Assembly: GCF_900167525.1 (NCBI RefSeq)
Contig: NZ_FUZQ01000001.1
Coordinates: forward strand, 124,001 to 188,000
DNA from: Krasilnikoviella flava
GTDB lineage: Bacteria; Actinomycetota; Actinomycetes; Actinomycetales; Cellulomonadaceae
DNA length: 64,000 bases
Direction of reading: 5' to 3'
Below are positions 35,102-45,592 of the stretch, piece by piece; the stretch's first letter is position 1, and every line of letters starts with the position of its first letter. The translations under genes and the position numbers were made by a program. The notes under the pieces are model-generated. The model was not told where the DNA came from, did not search any database, and saw nothing but the letters and a program-made list of their open reading frames with translations.

Positions 35102-36363
35102 CGGGGGCGTCCTTCGTGCGTCGTCAGGGTGGGCGCGGCCGGGGCCGCCGGGGGCGGGGTGGCGGCGTGCGGACCGGGGGTGTGCGGGCCGAGCGGCCCC
35201 CCGGGGTGCGCGGGCGCCACCGTGGGGTGGCTGCCCGTCGCGACGTCGTCGTCGAGGAAGCGGCCGCGGGTCCGCAGCGGGCCGAGCGTGAGCAGGAGCG
35301 CCACCACCACTGCGGCACCGAGCCCCGCGAGCACGGCCTTCCAGTCCCACAGCACGAGCGCGGCCGCGCCGAACGCCAGGACGGCGGCCCACACGTAGAG
35401 GATGAGCACGGCGCGGCGGTGGGAGTGGCCCAGCGCCAGCATCCGGTGGTGCAGGTGCATGCGGTCGGGATGGAACGGCGACTTGCCGGCGGCGAGCCGG
35501 CGCACCACGGCCAGCGCCATGTCGAGCAGCGGCAGCAGCACCACCGCGACCGGCAGCAGGAGGGGGATGAACAGCGGGACGCGCTGCGCCCCGGAGAGCG
35601 TGGCGCCCATCGAGACGGGGTCGACGTTCCCGGTGATGGTGATCGCCGCGCCGGCGAAGACGAGGCCGAGCACCATCGAGCCCGAGTCGCCCATGAAGAT
35701 GTGTGCCGGGAAGAAGTTGTGCGGCAGGAAGCCCAGACACGCCCCGACCAGCACGGCCATCATGAGGGTCGCGAGGTTGGCGTAGTTCTCCGGGGTGGCC
35801 TGCTGGGTGAGCCCGTAGGTGTAGAGCAGGAACGCGGTACCGCCGATCGCGATCAGCCCCGCGGCCAGACCGTCCAGGCCGTCGACGAAGTTCACCGCGT
35901 TCATCGCCACCACGACGACCAGGATCGTCACGAACAGCGAGATCCTCGACGAGGTGATGAACAGCCAGTCCGGGGTGGGCAACGACGTGAGCTGCACCTG
36001 CTGCCAGGCCATGAACCCCGCCGCGAGCACCTGTCCCGCGAGCTTGGTCATCCAGTCCAGGTCCCACACGTCGTCGGCCCATCCCAGCAGGCAGACGATG
36101 GCGGCGCCGCCGACGATGCCCCACACCTGCGGCCCGCTCTCGAACACCCCCGCGAGGAACGGCATCTGGGAGGCCAGCACGACGGCGACGACGATGCCGA
36201 GCAGCATCGCCAGGCCGCCCAGCCGTGGTGTCGGCTGCAGGTGCACGTCGCGGGCCCGCACCGCGGTGATCGCGTTGGTGCGTCGCGCGACCCACCGCGC
36301 GCCCGGCGTGGCGAGGTACGTGACCGCCGCCGAGACGAGCATCAGGAGCAGATAGGCCCTCAC
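35098..36363 (-). CDS. wecA: Undecaprenyl-phosphate GlcNAc-1-phosphate transferase (WecA/TagO/MraY family)
   Basis: 421 residues from GTG 36363 with about ten to eleven membrane segments. It should transfer a sugar-1-phosphate from a UDP-sugar to decaprenyl/undecaprenyl phosphate, the first step in cell-wall glycopolymer assembly. Family motifs: LGWADDVWDLDW (Mg2+ Asp pair), AVNFVDGLDGLAAG, HIFMGDSGSMVLG and HPDRMHLHHRML. The last 55 residues are a Pro/His/Thr-rich tail unrelated to catalysis. The start overlaps the sua5 stop by 4 bp, so the two are co-translated. Confidence 0.9.
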   Translation of the reverse strand: MRAYLLLMLVSAAVTYLATPGARWVARRTNAITAVRARDVHLQPTPRLGGLAMLLGIVVAVVLASQMPFLAGVFESGPQVWGIVGGAAIVCLLGWADDVWDLDWMTKLAGQVLAAGFMAWQQVQLTSLPTPDWLFITSSRISLFVTILVVVVAMNAVNFVDGLDGLAAGLIAIGGTAFLLYTYGLTQQATPENYANLATLMMAVLVGACLGFLPHNFFPAHIFMGDSGSMVLGLVFAGAAITITGNVDPVSMGATLSGAQRVPLFIPLLLPVAVVLLPLLDMALAVVRRLAAGKSPFHPDRMHLHHRMLALGHSHRRAVLILYVWAAVLAFGAAALVLWDWKAVLAGLGAAVVVALLLTLGPLRTRGRFLDDDVATGSHPTVAPAHPGGPLGPHTPGPHAATPPPAAPAAPTLTTHEGRPR

Positions 36364-37100
36364 CCGGCGGACTCCTCCGCGGGTGCGGCGCCCGGCTCCT
36401 CGGCCGGCGCGTCCGCGGGCTCGGGCGACGCCTCGTCGGCGGGCTCGTCGGCGGGCTCGTCCACCCCGCGCACGGGCGCGACGTCGTTGAGGGCCTCGAG
36501 CGTGATCGCGCCCTGGCGCACGACGCGCAGCCGCTCGCCGGTCGCGTCCACGATGGTCGAGGCCACGCCGCCGGGGGCGTCGCCGCCGTCCAGGTAGACG
36601 GTCACGGCGTCACCGAGCTGCGCCTGCGCGTCGGCGACCTCGAGGGCCGCCGGGTTGCCGGTGGCGTTGGCGCTCGAGACCGCGAGCGGGCCCGTGCGGC
36701 GCAGCAGCGCCAGCGCGGCGGGGTGGTCGGGCATGCGGAGCGCGACGGTGCCGTGGGTCTCCCCCAGGTCCCACTGCAGCGAGGGCTGCGCCTGCAGGAT
36801 GATCGTCAGGCCGCCCGGCCAGAACGCCTCGGCCAGCTTGCGCGCGTCGTCCGGGACCTCGGTGGCCAGCCCGTCGAGGGTGCGGACGTCGGGGATCAGG
36901 ACGGGCGGGGGCATCTGGCGCCCGCGGCCCTTGGCGGCGAGCAGGGCCGCGACGGCCTCCGCGTCGAAGGCGTCGGCGCCGATGCCGTAGACGGTGTCGG
37001 TCGGCAGCACCAGCAGGCCGCCGCGCGAGACCGTGTTCACCGCCTCGTCGATCGCAGGGCCCCAGGTGTTCGGGTCGGTGACGTCGTGCACGCTGCTCAC
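36360..37100 (-). CDS. tsaC: L-threonylcarbamoyladenylate synthase (Sua5/TsaC family)
   Basis: 246 residues from GTG 37100. Makes threonylcarbamoyl-AMP for t6A37 tRNA modification. Motifs: VLPTDTVYGIGADAFD, RGRQMPPPVLIPD, FWPGGLTIIL and PLAVSSANATGNPA, all Sua5/YciO signatures. The C-terminal 40 residues are a disordered acidic Pro/Ala/Glu tail. The GTG overlaps the prmC stop by 4 bp. Gene order prfA-prmC-sua5-wecA-atp is common in actinobacteria. Confidence 0.94.
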   Translation of the reverse strand: MSSVHDVTDPNTWGPAIDEAVNTVSRGGLLVLPTDTVYGIGADAFDAEAVAALLAAKGRGRQMPPPVLIPDVRTLDGLATEVPDDARKLAEAFWPGGLTIILQAQPSLQWDLGETHGTVALRMPDHPAALALLRRTGPLAVSSANATGNPAALEVADAQAQLGDAVTVYLDGGDAPGGVASTIVDATGERLRVVRQGAITLEALNDVAPVRGVDEPADEPADEASPEPADAPAEEPGAAPAEESAG

Positions 37101-38062
37101 GGGCTCAGTCTGTCACGGTTCGCCCGGCCGCCGGCCGGTGCGTCCGGGCTCGCGCCCGCGTCGCCGCAGCGGCGTGCCACCACCATCCGGGGCCTCCCGG
37201 TGAGGTCGTCGCCCGTGCTCGCCGGGCCGAAACCGCCGGAGTGCGCCACCATCGCCCGCGCCGCCGCGGCCTGGACCTCCGCGTGCTCCATGACGTACAG
37301 CCCGCCGGGCCGCAGCAGCCGGGCCGCCGCCGCGGTGACGCCGCGCGGCACCTCCAGCCCGTCGTCGCCCAGCCCGTAGAGCGCCACGGCCGGATCGTGC
37401 TCGGCCACCTCGGGGTCGCGCGGCACCGCGCCCGGCGGCACGTACGGCGGGTTCGAGACCACCACGTCCACCGTGCCCGCCAGCTCGCGCAGCGCGGTGC
37501 GCGCGTCGCCGCGGACCAGGTGGACGACGACGGCCGGCACCCCGGCCTGCGTCGCCGCCACGTTGCGCGCCGCCCAGCCGTGGGCGGCGGCGTCCAGCTC
37601 CACGGCGTGCACGCGCGCGCCCGGCACCTCCGTGGCCACGGCCAGCGCGATGGCGCCCGAGCCGGTGCACAGGTCGACCACCACCGCCGACCCCTGGCGG
37701 GTCACCACGCGCGCGGCCTCGTCGATCGCCACCTGCGCCACCTGCTCCGTCTCCGGCCGCGGCACGAAGACGCCGGGGCCGACCGAGAGCTCGAGGTGTC
37801 GGAACGGGGCCACGCCGGTGAGGTGCTGCAGCGGTTCGCGGGCCGCCCGGCGCTCGACGGCGGCGGCGAACCGGGCGGCGGCGGCGCCCGGCAGGTCCCG
37901 GTCCAGCACCGCGAGCCGCCGCACCTCGGCCCGGTCGACGCCGAGGGCGTGCGCGAGCAGCGTCTCGGCGTCGACGCGCGGGCTGGGCACGTCCGCCGCC
38001 GCGAGCCGCGACACCGCCCACCGGGTCGCGCCGCCGATCGAGGTGAGCGCGACGTCAGGCAC
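37097..38062 (-). CDS. prmC: Peptide chain release factor N5-glutamine methyltransferase
   Basis: 321 residues from GTG 38062, overlapping the prfA stop by 8 bp. Methylates the Gln of the GGQ motif in release factors. The SAM-binding motif [16 protein letters not shown] and the catalytic/substrate motif [11 protein letters not shown] are intact; the N-terminal helical domain carries PLQHLTG and FVPRPETE, both PrmC signatures. Its substrate RF1 is encoded directly upstream, consistent with the function. Confidence 0.95.
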   Translation of the reverse strand: MPDVALTSIGGATRWAVSRLAAADVPSPRVDAETLLAHALGVDRAEVRRLAVLDRDLPGAAAARFAAAVERRAAREPLQHLTGVAPFRHLELSVGPGVFVPRPETEQVAQVAIDEAARVVTRQGSAVVVDLCTGSGAIALAVATEVPGARVHAVELDAAAHGWAARNVAATQAGVPAVVVHLVRGDARTALRELAGTVDVVVSNPPYVPPGAVPRDPEVAEHDPAVALYGLGDDGLEVPRGVTAAAARLLRPGGLYVMEHAEVQAAAARAMVAHSGGFGPASTGDDLTGRPRMVVARRCGDAGASPDAPAGGRANRDRLSP

Positions 38063-39152
38063 CGGTGCCGCCCGCGGCCGCGAGCCGCGCCGCCTCGTCG
38101 GCGTCGACCGCGGAGCGCACCACCGGGTCGAGGTCACCGGTGAGCACGTGGTCGAGGTTGTACGCCTTGTACCCGGTGCGGTGGTCCGCGATGCGGTTCT
38201 CCGGGAAGTTGTAGGTGCGGATCCGCTCGCTGCGGTCCACGGTGCGCACCTGGGAGCGCCGCACGTCGGCGGCGGCCGCAGCGGCCGCCTCCTGCTGCGC
38301 GGCGAGCAGCCGGGCGCGCAGCACGCGCATGGCCTGCTCCTTGTTCTGCAGCTGCGACTTCTCGTTCTGCATCGAGACCACGATCCCGGTGGGCACGTGC
38401 GTGATGCGCACGGCGGAGTCGGTGGTGTTGACGGACTGGCCGCCCGGCCCCGACGAGCGGTACACGTCGATGCGCAGGTCGCCCGGGTCGATCTCGACCT
38501 CGCCCGGGTCGTCCACCTCGGGCAGCACCAGCACCCCGGCGGCCGACGTGTGGATGCGGCCCTGCGACTCCGTGACCGGCACCCGCTGCACGCGGTGCAC
38601 GCCGCCCTCGTACTTGAGGCTGGCCCACACGCCCTCGGCGGGGTCGGAGATGCTGCGCGCCTTGATCGCGACCTGCACGTCTTTGTAGCCGCCCAGCTCG
38701 GTCTCGGTCGCGTCCAGCACCTGGGTGGCCCAGCCGCGCCGCTCCGCGTAGCGCAGGTACATCCGCAGCAGGTCGCCGGCGAAGAGCGCGGACTCGTCGC
38801 CGCCCTCCCCCGCCTTGATCTCGAGGATGACGTCGCGCGCGTCGTCGGGGTCGCGCGGGACCAGCACGCGCCGGAGCCGCTCGGCGGCGGCGTCGGCCGC
38901 GGTGCGCAGGCCCGGCAGCTCGGCGGCGAACGCCTCGTCCTCGTCAGCGAGCTCTGCGGCGGCCTCCGCATCGTCGCGGGCCAGCTCCCACGCCCGGTAG
39001 GCAGCGGCGACCTGGTTCAGCTCGGCGTAGCGGCGGCCGAGCGACCTCGCCCGGCCGGCGTCGGCGTGCACGGCCGGGTCGGCCAGCGCCCGCTCGATCT
39101 CGGCGTGCTCGTCGAGCAGCGGCCGCGCGGCGGCGAAGGTTTCCGTGGTCAC
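38055..39152 (-). CDS. prfA: Peptide chain release factor 1
   Basis: 365 residues from GTG 39152. Recognises UAA and UAG: the tripeptide anticodon is PVT (about 192-194) and the catalytic GGQ is at about 237-239 ([16 protein letters not shown]). The C-terminal [14 protein letters not shown] is a RF1 signature. GTG is preferred because upstream in-frame residues are encoded by a dispersed repeat region and are not conserved. Confidence 0.96.
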   Translation of the reverse strand: MTTETFAAARPLLDEHAEIERALADPAVHADAGRARSLGRRYAELNQVAAAYRAWELARDDAEAAAELADEDEAFAAELPGLRTAADAAAERLRRVLVPRDPDDARDVILEIKAGEGGDESALFAGDLLRMYLRYAERRGWATQVLDATETELGGYKDVQVAIKARSISDPAEGVWASLKYEGGVHRVQRVPVTESQGRIHTSAAGVLVLPEVDDPGEVEIDPGDLRIDVYRSSGPGGQSVNTTDSAVRITHVPTGIVVSMQNEKSQLQNKEQAMRVLRARLLAAQQEAAAAAAADVRRSQVRTVDRSERIRTYNFPENRIADHRTGYKAYNLDHVLTGDLDPVVRSAVDADEAARLAAAGGTGA

Positions 39153-39174
39153 GACGCGTCCCCGACTTTCCGAT

Positions 39175-39230
39175 GGTTGAGCTTGTCGCAACCACCCGGT
39201 CGCTCCGAGGTGGTCTCGACGAGCTCAACC
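39175..39230. repeat. Imperfect inverted repeat of a dispersed family (GGTTGAGC...GCTCAACC)
   Basis: Left arm 39175-39196 and right arm 39209-39230 are complementary at 19 of 22 positions with a 12-nt loop. The arm core (CTCGACGAGCTCAACC) resembles the copies at 55376-55395 and, more distantly, 46381-46397. It lies in the prfA upstream spacer. Confidence 0.75.
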
Positions 39231-39240
39231 ACCGGTAGGC

Positions 39241-39310
39241 AAAGCAACAGCGCCGGCGGTCCGTCGTCCGACTGCCCCTGGAGAGGTTGTCGGGCGGACC
39301 GCCGGCGCTG
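39241..39310 (-). terminator. Intrinsic terminator of rpmE
   Basis: CAGCGCCGGCGGTCCG (39248-39263) is perfectly complementary to 39295-39310, with further pairing inside the loop. It begins 8 bp after the rpmE stop, and the minus-strand sequence continues TTGCTTTGCC, a T-rich run. Confidence 0.8.
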
Positions 39311-39318
39311 AGAAGCAG

Positions 39319-39528
39319 CTACTTCTTCTTGCCGTAGCGAGCCTCGAAGCGGGCGACGCGGCCGCCGGTGTCGAGGATCTTCTGCTTGCCCGTGTAGAAC
39401 GGGTGGCACGCGCTGCAGACCTCGACGCTGATCTTGCCGGAGGTCGCGGTGCTGTGGGTGGTGAACGTGTTGCCACAGGTGCAGCTCACCTGGGTGACGA
39501 CGTACTCGGGGTGGATACCGGACTTCAT
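39319..39528 (-). CDS. rpmE: 50S ribosomal protein L31 (zinc-binding form)
   Basis: 69 residues. The Cys residues in SCTCGNTF and [15 protein letters not shown] are the zinc-binding CxC...CxxC type of L31, as opposed to the zinc-free YkgM type induced on Zn starvation. The ATG at 39528 has an AGGAG-like site (CCAAGGAGCATC upstream). It has its own terminator downstream. Confidence 0.97.
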   Translation of the reverse strand: MKSGIHPEYVVTQVSCTCGNTFTTHSTATSGKISVEVCSACHPFYTGKQKILDTGGRVARFEARYGKKK

Positions 39529-39634
39529 GATGCTCCTTGGTGTGATGCCACCGGGTCGCCCCGCAGGACAGCGGGCCGTGAACCGGAAGGCCGACGAGCC
39601 ATTGTGCCAGAACGCAGAGCGCCTGAGGAAATTC

Positions 39635-39665
39635 CCGGCCCGGACCCGCGCGGGGTCCGGGCCGG
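39635..39665 (-). terminator. Intrinsic terminator of rho
   Basis: A 13-bp perfect stem (39635-39647 with 39653-39665) and 5-nt loop starts 4 bp after the rho stop. The minus strand continues GAATTTCCTC, a short T-run. Confidence 0.8.
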
Positions 39666-39669
39666 ACGA

Positions 39670-41706
39670 TCAGATCGTCTCGCCCGGGTTGTCGTCCGAG
39701 AGACCGGCCGGCGTCGTCTTCTGCACGTGCAGCAGGAACTCGACGTTCGACTTGGTCTTCTTGAGCTGGCCGAGCAGCAGCTCGATCGCCTGCTGCTGGT
39801 CCAGGGCGCCCATGACGCGACGCAGCTTGTAGACGATGCCGAGCTCGTCCTTCGCCATGAGGATCTCCTCGCGGCGGGTGCCGGACGCGTTGACGTCCAC
39901 CGCCGGGAAGATCCGCTTGTCCGCCAGGTTCCGGGACAGACGCAGCTCCATGTTGCCCGTGCCCTTGAACTCCTCGAAGATCACCTCGTCCATCTTCGAG
40001 CCCGTCTCCACGAGCGCCGAGGCGAGGATGGTCAGCGAGCCGCCGTTCTCGATGTTGCGCGCCGCGCCGAAGAACCTCTTCGGCGGGTAGAGCGCCGCGG
40101 CGTCCACACCACCGGAGAGGATGCGGCCCGACGCCGGCGCAGCCAGGTTGTAGGCACGCGACAGGCGGGTGAGCGAGTCGAGCAGCACGACGACGTCCTG
40201 GCCGAGCTCGACCAGGCGCTTGGCGCGCTCGATCGCGAGCTCCGCGACGATCGTGTGGTCCGACGCGGGGCGGTCGAACGTCGAGGCGATGACCTCGCCC
40301 TTGACCGTCCGCTCCATGTCGGTGACCTCTTCGGGCCGCTCGTCCACGAGCACCACCATGAGGTGGACCTCGGGGTTGTTCGCGGTGATCGCGTTGGCGA
40401 TCTGCTGCATGATGATCGTCTTGCCGGCCTTGGGCGGCGCGACGATGAGGCCGCGCTGGCCCTTCCCGACCGGGGCGACGATGTCGATCACGCGCGGCGT
40501 GAGGCGGGTGGCCTCAGGGTTCTCCAGGCGCAGCCGCTCCTGCGGGTACAGCGGCGTCAGCTTGGTGAACTCGGGCCGCTGCCGCGCCTCCTCCGGCGTC
40601 ATGCCGTTGACCGAGTCCAGGCGCACCAGGGCGTTGAACTTGCTGCGGACGTTCTTGCCCGACGGCGGCTCCTCGCCCTCGCTGGGCTGGCGGATGGCGC
40701 CGACGATCGCGTCGCCGCGACGCAGACCGGACTTCTTGACCTGGTTGAGGGAGACGTAGACGTCGCCCGCCCCCGGCAGGTAGCCGCTCGTGCGCACGAA
40801 CCCGTAGTTGTCGAGGATGTCCAGCACGCCGGCGACGGGCAGCAGGACGTCGTCCTCGCGCACCTCGACGTCGTCGAGGCCGGCGACGTCGGGGCCGCCC
40901 ACCCGGCCGCCGCGGTTGCGCTTGCGGTCGCGGCCGCGGTCGCGACCCCGGCGACGGCGCGAGCCGCGGTCGTCCTCCTCGTCACGACGCTGGCGCTCGT
41001 CGCGCTGACCGCCCTGTGCCCCCTGACCGCTCTGCGCGCCGGAGCGCTGCTGGCCGGAGCCGTCGTTCCCGCGGCCCTGGCCGGAGCCGTCGTTCCCGCG
41101 GCCCTGGCCGGAGCCGTCGCTCCCACGGCTCTGGGCGGAGCGCTGGCCGTCCCCCTCGCCCTGGTTGCCGTTCTGGCCGCCCTGGTTCCCGGACCGCCGG
41201 CCCCCGCGCTCGCGCGGGGCCGCAACGGCCTCCGCGAGCTGGGCGAGCCGCGCCTCGCGGTCGACGTCGGAGCGCTGGTCGCCACGCTCGCCCCCACGGG
41301 CGGGCTGGGCCTCGGTCGTGGGCTCCGCCGCGGCCTGCTGCGGCGCGGCGTCGCCATCGCCCGAGGAACCCGCGGTGCGGGTGGCGCGGCGCGAGCGGCG
41401 CGGGGCCTCGGCACCGTCGGCGCGCGGAGCGCGCACGTCGCCGGAGGCCTGCTCGGCCGGCGCCTGGGCCGGGGCGTCGCTGCGGACCGTGGACGCCACG
41501 GCGGTCGCCGCGGCGACCGGGGCACCGGCGGTGCGCGCGCCCTGGCCGCCTGCCGACCGGATCGCGTCCTGCAGGTCGCTCTTGCGCATCCGGGACGTGC
41601 CCTTGACGCCCATGCCGGAGGCCAGCGCCTGGAGCTCGGCCAGACGCATCGAGCTCAGGTTTCCGGATGCGGCGGAGCCGTTCCGGCTGTCGGTGGTGTT
41701 CGTCAC
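39670..41706 (-). CDS. rho: Transcription termination factor Rho, long actinobacterial form
   Basis: 678 residues from GTG 41706; E. coli Rho has 419. The N-terminal Rho domain ([17 protein letters not shown]) is separated from the RNA-binding domain ([19 protein letters not shown]) by an insert of about 220 residues, rich in Arg, Gly, Gln and Asp, including 9-residue repeats of the NDGSGQGRG type and the basic run [18 protein letters not shown]. The ATPase has Walker [21 protein letters not shown] and [15 protein letters not shown]. The insert is the class known to bind RNA and alter primary-site selection in actinobacteria. Confidence 0.96.
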   Translation of the reverse strand: MTNTTDSRNGSAASGNLSSMRLAELQALASGMGVKGTSRMRKSDLQDAIRSAGGQGARTAGAPVAAATAVASTVRSDAPAQAPAEQASGDVRAPRADGAEAPRRSRRATRTAGSSGDGDAAPQQAAAEPTTEAQPARGGERGDQRSDVDREARLAQLAEAVAAPRERGGRRSGNQGGQNGNQGEGDGQRSAQSRGSDGSGQGRGNDGSGQGRGNDGSGQQRSGAQSGQGAQGGQRDERQRRDEEDDRGSRRRRGRDRGRDRKRNRGGRVGGPDVAGLDDVEVREDDVLLPVAGVLDILDNYGFVRTSGYLPGAGDVYVSLNQVKKSGLRRGDAIVGAIRQPSEGEEPPSGKNVRSKFNALVRLDSVNGMTPEEARQRPEFTKLTPLYPQERLRLENPEATRLTPRVIDIVAPVGKGQRGLIVAPPKAGKTIIMQQIANAITANNPEVHLMVVLVDERPEEVTDMERTVKGEVIASTFDRPASDHTIVAELAIERAKRLVELGQDVVVLLDSLTRLSRAYNLAAPASGRILSGGVDAAALYPPKRFFGAARNIENGGSLTILASALVETGSKMDEVIFEEFKGTGNMELRLSRNLADKRIFPAVDVNASGTRREEILMAKDELGIVYKLRRVMGALDQQQAIELLLGQLKKTKSNVEFLLHVQKTTPAGLSDDNPGETI
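41056..41135. repeat. 27-bp tandem repeat inside rho
   Basis: Two near-perfect copies (41056-41082 and 41083-41109) and a diverged third, encoding a 9-residue repeat in the Rho insert. The length is a multiple of three, so copy-number change would preserve the frame. Confidence 0.8.
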
Positions 41707-41985
41707 GAAGGACCCTTCCCCCTCGTATGCGGCCCTCAGAAGTCGGGGCCGGGGTGGCTGCCGTCCTGGCGCGGGGAGCGCCGAGACGCGTGGAACCTCG
41801 CATCAGTGGTACGACGACGTCGGCTGGCGGGGTTGGTATTCGCCTTCTCGCGGGACTGCCGCGGCGGATCGTGCACCGCATCGCAACCACCGGGCACCAG
41901 GCTCTGACCGGGCACGCGAGCGCGCCGTGCGGTGAAGAGGGAGTGCCTCGCGGTCGATCCCGAAGGCTTACCGCATCATATCACC
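41707..41985 (-). promoter_or_regulatory. rho leader with extended -10 promoter
   Basis: 279 bp without a gene between rho and thrB. On the minus strand TGATATGAT (41975-41983) is an extended -10 element, the only strongly AT-rich stretch here, placing the start near 41968. The leader would then be about 260 nt, long enough for the Rho-dependent autoregulation known for rho genes. No -35 is obvious. Confidence 0.55.
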
Positions 41986-42948
41986 TCACACCGTGCCGGG
42001 GACCGACGCGCCGGGCCTCCCGCCACTCGTCACCCGGCGCGCCACCGCGCCGCCGTGGTCCACTCCCGGCCGCAGCGCCCGCCAGCCCGCCACGTCGTCC
42101 ACGAGATCGGCGAGCACGGCGTCGAGCCGGCCCGTCCCCTCCCCCGCAGTGAGCACGAGGACCGTCGGGCCGGCGCCGGAGATCGTGGCCGCGAGCCCCT
42201 CGGTCCGGAGCGCGCGCAGGAGCTCGGCCGATCCCGCCATCACGCCCGCCCGGTAGTCCTGGTGCAGCCGGTCCTCCGTGGCGTCGAGCAGCAGCTCGGG
42301 GCGCCGTGCCAGCGCCTCGACCAGGAGCCCCGCCCGGCCCGCGGTGAACGCCGCGTCGCCGTGCGGCACCTCCGCCGGCAGCACGCCCCGCGCCCGGCTC
42401 GTGGCCAGGCGGACGTCGGGCACCAGCACGGTGGCCTCGATGCGCTCGTCGACGTCGAGGTCCACGGCGCGCGCCCCGTCGGCGGACTGCCAGGCGAGCG
42501 TCGCGCCGCCCCGGATCGCGGGGGCCGCGTTGTCCGGGTGCCCCTCGAACTCCGTGGCGATCCTCAGCACCGCGGTCGCGTCCAGCACGTGCGGGTCCGC
42601 GAGCAGCGCGCGGGCCGCGACCACGCCCGCGACCACGGCCGCCGCCGACGACCCCAGACCGCGGCCGTGCGGGATGCGGTTGAGGCAGCGCAGCCGCAGG
42701 CCGGTCCGCGGGGCGCCGGCGAGGTCGAGCGTGTGCCGCAGCGCACGCACCACGAGGTGGTCCTCGCCGACGGGCACCTCCCCCGCCCCCTGCCCCTCGA
42801 CCTCCACGACGACGTCGTCGCTCGCGAGGAGCTCGACCTCGAGGTCGTCATACAGGGCGAGGGCCAGGCCCATCGCGTCGAACCCCGGGCCGAGGTTCGC
42901 GCTCGTGGCAGGAACCCGGACCAGGACGTGGTCGGCGCCGAGCTGCAT
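41986..42948 (-). CDS. thrB: Homoserine kinase
   Basis: 320 residues from ATG 42948. Phosphorylates homoserine in threonine biosynthesis. GHMP-kinase motifs: VPATSANLGPGFDAMG, the phosphate-binding loop PHGRGLGSSAAAV, and AATISGAGPTVLVL. It is the last gene of argS-lysA-hom-thrC-thrB, 49 bp after thrC. Confidence 0.96.
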   Translation of the reverse strand: MQLGADHVLVRVPATSANLGPGFDAMGLALALYDDLEVELLASDDVVVEVEGQGAGEVPVGEDHLVVRALRHTLDLAGAPRTGLRLRCLNRIPHGRGLGSSAAAVVAGVVAARALLADPHVLDATAVLRIATEFEGHPDNAAPAIRGGATLAWQSADGARAVDLDVDERIEATVLVPDVRLATSRARGVLPAEVPHGDAAFTAGRAGLLVEALARRPELLLDATEDRLHQDYRAGVMAGSAELLRALRTEGLAATISGAGPTVLVLTAGEGTGRLDAVLADLVDDVAGWRALRPGVDHGGAVARRVTSGGRPGASVPGTV

Positions 42949-42997
42949 CGTGCTCCCCTCCCGGGGGATCGGTCGGAGTGGTCTCAGCGGTGCGGGC

Positions 42998-44107
42998 TCA
43001 GTCGAGGCCGAGCGCGTCGGCGATCGAGACGACGTCGGCGCTCACGCGGGTGGGCGCGACCTCGCCACCGTCGGGCGTGCGCAACGCCCACTGCGGGTCC
43101 TTGAGGCCGTGCCCGGTGACGGTCACGACGACGCGGGCGCCGGCGGGGACCAGGCCCCGCTCGGCGCGGGCGAGCAGCCCGGCGACGCCGGCCGCGGAGG
43201 CGGGCTCGACGAACACGCCGACCTCCGCCGACAGGATGCGGTGCGCGGCGAGGATCTGCTCGTCCGTGACGGACTCGATGACGCCGCCCGACGTGTCGCG
43301 CGCCGCCTCCGCCTGCTCCCACGACGCCGGGTTGCCGATCCGGATCGCGGTGGCGATCGTCTCCGGCTGGTCGACCGGGTGCCCCAGCACGATCGGCGCG
43401 GCACCCGCGGCCTGGAAGCCCCACATCTGCGGCGTGCGGGTCGCGACCGCGCCCTGCGCCGCACCGTCGTCCAGGCCCGCGTACTCGCGATAGCCCTTCC
43501 AGTACGCGGTGATGTTGCCGGCGTTGCCGACCGGGAGGCAGTGGATGTCGGGGGCGTCGCCGAGCGCGTCGACCACCTCGAACGCCGCCGTCTTCTGGCC
43601 CTGGATGCGGTCGGGGTTGACGGAGTTGACGAGCTCGACCGGGTACACCTCGGCGAGCTTGCGCGCCGCGACGAGGCAGTCGTCGAAGTTGCCGTCCACC
43701 TGGAGCAGGCGGGCGCCGTGCGCCACCGCCTGGCTGAGCTTGCCCATCGCGATCTTGCCGTCCGGCACGAGCACCGCGCAGGTCATGCCCGCGCGGGTCG
43801 CGTACGCCGCCGCCGACGCCGACGTGTTGCCTGTCGACGCGCACACCACGGCGCGCGCCCCTCGGCCGGCGGCCGCCGAGATGGCTGCCGTCATGCCGCG
43901 GTCCTTGAACGACCCGGTCGGGTTCATGCCCTCGACCTTGACGTGGACGTCGGCCCCGGTGCGGTCCGACAGGGCCGGGGCGGGCACCAGCGGCGTGCCG
44001 CCCTCACCGAGCGTCACGACCTTCTCGCGCAGGTGGGCGGGCAGCCGGTCGGCGTACTCGGTGATGACACCGCGCCACTGGTGGGCACGCATCGACGTGG
44101 TCGACAT
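42998..44107 (-). CDS. thrC: Threonine synthase
   Basis: 369 residues from ATG 44107, PLP-dependent, converting O-phosphohomoserine to threonine. The PLP lysine is in [11 protein letters not shown] and the phosphate-binding turn is [12 protein letters not shown]. The compact length is the short actinobacterial/archaeal class. It begins 1 bp after the hom stop, so it is co-translated with hom. Confidence 0.96.
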   Translation of the reverse strand: MSTTSMRAHQWRGVITEYADRLPAHLREKVVTLGEGGTPLVPAPALSDRTGADVHVKVEGMNPTGSFKDRGMTAAISAAAGRGARAVVCASTGNTSASAAAYATRAGMTCAVLVPDGKIAMGKLSQAVAHGARLLQVDGNFDDCLVAARKLAEVYPVELVNSVNPDRIQGQKTAAFEVVDALGDAPDIHCLPVGNAGNITAYWKGYREYAGLDDGAAQGAVATRTPQMWGFQAAGAAPIVLGHPVDQPETIATAIRIGNPASWEQAEAARDTSGGVIESVTDEQILAAHRILSAEVGVFVEPASAAGVAGLLARAERGLVPAGARVVVTVTGHGLKDPQWALRTPDGGEVAPTRVSADVVSIADALGLD

Positions 44108-44108
44108 G

Positions 44109-45500
44109 TCAGGCTCCCTCGACTCGCAGGACGGACGTGATCTCGTGCACCGGTTCGAGGTCGCGCACGGCCGCGACCGTCGCGGCGAGCGACGCCTCGC
44201 GGGCGGAGTGCGTGGTGATCAGCAGGGCGGCGGTGCCCGCGGCGACGTCGACGGCGTACGGCTCGTCGGGCGCCTGGCGGACGGTGTCGATCGAGACGCC
44301 GTGGTCCGCGAGCACCTGCGCCACGTGGGCGAGCACGCCGGGGCGGTCGGCCACGACGAGGCGGACCTGGTAGCGCGTCACCGCGGCGTCGTGCGGCAGC
44401 ACCGGCAGGGACGCGTAGGCCGACTCGCGCGGGCCGCGGCCCCCGACCATCCGGTCGCGGGCGGCCGAGACCAGGTCGCCGAGCACCGCGGACGACGTCG
44501 GCCGCCCACCCGCGCCCTGGCCGTAGAACATCAGCGGGCCGGCGTCGTCGGCCTCGACGAACACCGCGTTGAAGGCGCCCCGCACCGCGGCGAGGGGGTG
44601 GGCCACCGGCACGAGCGCGGGATGCACGCGCACGGAGACGCCCTCCGCGGTCTGCTCGGCGATCGCGAGCAGCTTGACGACGTGGCCCGTCTGCTGTGCG
44701 GCGGCGACGTCCGCGGCCGTGATGCCGGTAATGCCCTCGCAGGCCACCTGGCTCAGCGACACCCGCGTGTGGAAGGCGAGCGACGCGAGGATCGCCGCCT
44801 TGGCCGCGGCGTCGTGCCCCTCGACGTCCGCGGTCGGGTCCGCCTCCGCGTAGCCGAGGCCCTGCGCCTCCTTGAGCGCCTCCTCCAGCTCCAGCCCGTG
44901 CGTCGTCATCTGGTCGAGCACGTAGTTGGTGGTGCCGTTGACGATCCCGAGCACGCGGCGCACGTGATCGCCCGCGAGCGACTCGCGCACCGGCCGGACG
45001 ATCGGGATCGCACCCGCGACGGCCGCCTCGAACGACAGGTCGACGCCGGCCGCGTCGGCGGCCTCGAAGAGCTCCGGGCCGTGCGCGGCCAGCAGCGCCT
45101 TGTTGGCGGTGACGACGCTCGCGCCGCCCGCGATGGCGCGGTGGATCAGCCCGCGGGCCGGCTCGATGCCGCCCATGAGCTCGATGACGAGGTCGGCGCC
45201 GTCGACGAGCGACCCCGCGTCCTCGGTGAGCAGGTCCGCCGGCACGACGGCGGGGACGCCCTCGCGCGGACGTCTCGCGTCGCGCACCGCGATGCCCGTC
45301 AGCTCGAGGCGGGCCCCGGCGCGGGCGGCGAGGTCGTCCGCGCGCTGGAGCAGGGTCCGCGCGACCTGCGAGCCGACGACGCCGTAGCCGAGCAGCGCGA
45401 CGCGCAGCACGCCCGGCGCGGGGCTCGGATCGGTCGCGGGGCCGGGTCGGGCCGCGGGGACGACCCCGGGGTGGGGCCCGGAGGTGGGGGCTGCAGGCAC
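44109..45500 (-). CDS. hom: Homoserine dehydrogenase
   Basis: 463 residues from GTG 45500 (AAGG 10 bp upstream); the upstream open frame is unlikely to be translated. NAD(P)-binding [14 protein letters not shown], catalytic [14 protein letters not shown] and [19 protein letters not shown] are intact. A C-terminal ACT domain ([22 protein letters not shown]) indicates allosteric inhibition by threonine, as in Corynebacterium-type Hom. The first 25 residues are Pro-rich and variable. Confidence 0.95.
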   Translation of the reverse strand: MPAAPTSGPHPGVVPAARPGPATDPSPAPGVLRVALLGYGVVGSQVARTLLQRADDLAARAGARLELTGIAVRDARRPREGVPAVVPADLLTEDAGSLVDGADLVIELMGGIEPARGLIHRAIAGGASVVTANKALLAAHGPELFEAADAAGVDLSFEAAVAGAIPIVRPVRESLAGDHVRRVLGIVNGTTNYVLDQMTTHGLELEEALKEAQGLGYAEADPTADVEGHDAAAKAAILASLAFHTRVSLSQVACEGITGITAADVAAAQQTGHVVKLLAIAEQTAEGVSVRVHPALVPVAHPLAAVRGAFNAVFVEADDAGPLMFYGQGAGGRPTSSAVLGDLVSAARDRMVGGRGPRESAYASLPVLPHDAAVTRYQVRLVVADRPGVLAHVAQVLADHGVSIDTVRQAPDEPYAVDVAAGTAALLITTHSAREASLAATVAAVRDLEPVHEITSVLRVEGA

Positions 45501-45592
45501 GGGAGAACCTTCGAACGAGATGCCGGGACGAACGTCAGGATAGCCGCGGCATGGCGTGCGGCGGGCCGCTTGTCCACGCCCGCCGGGGGCGC

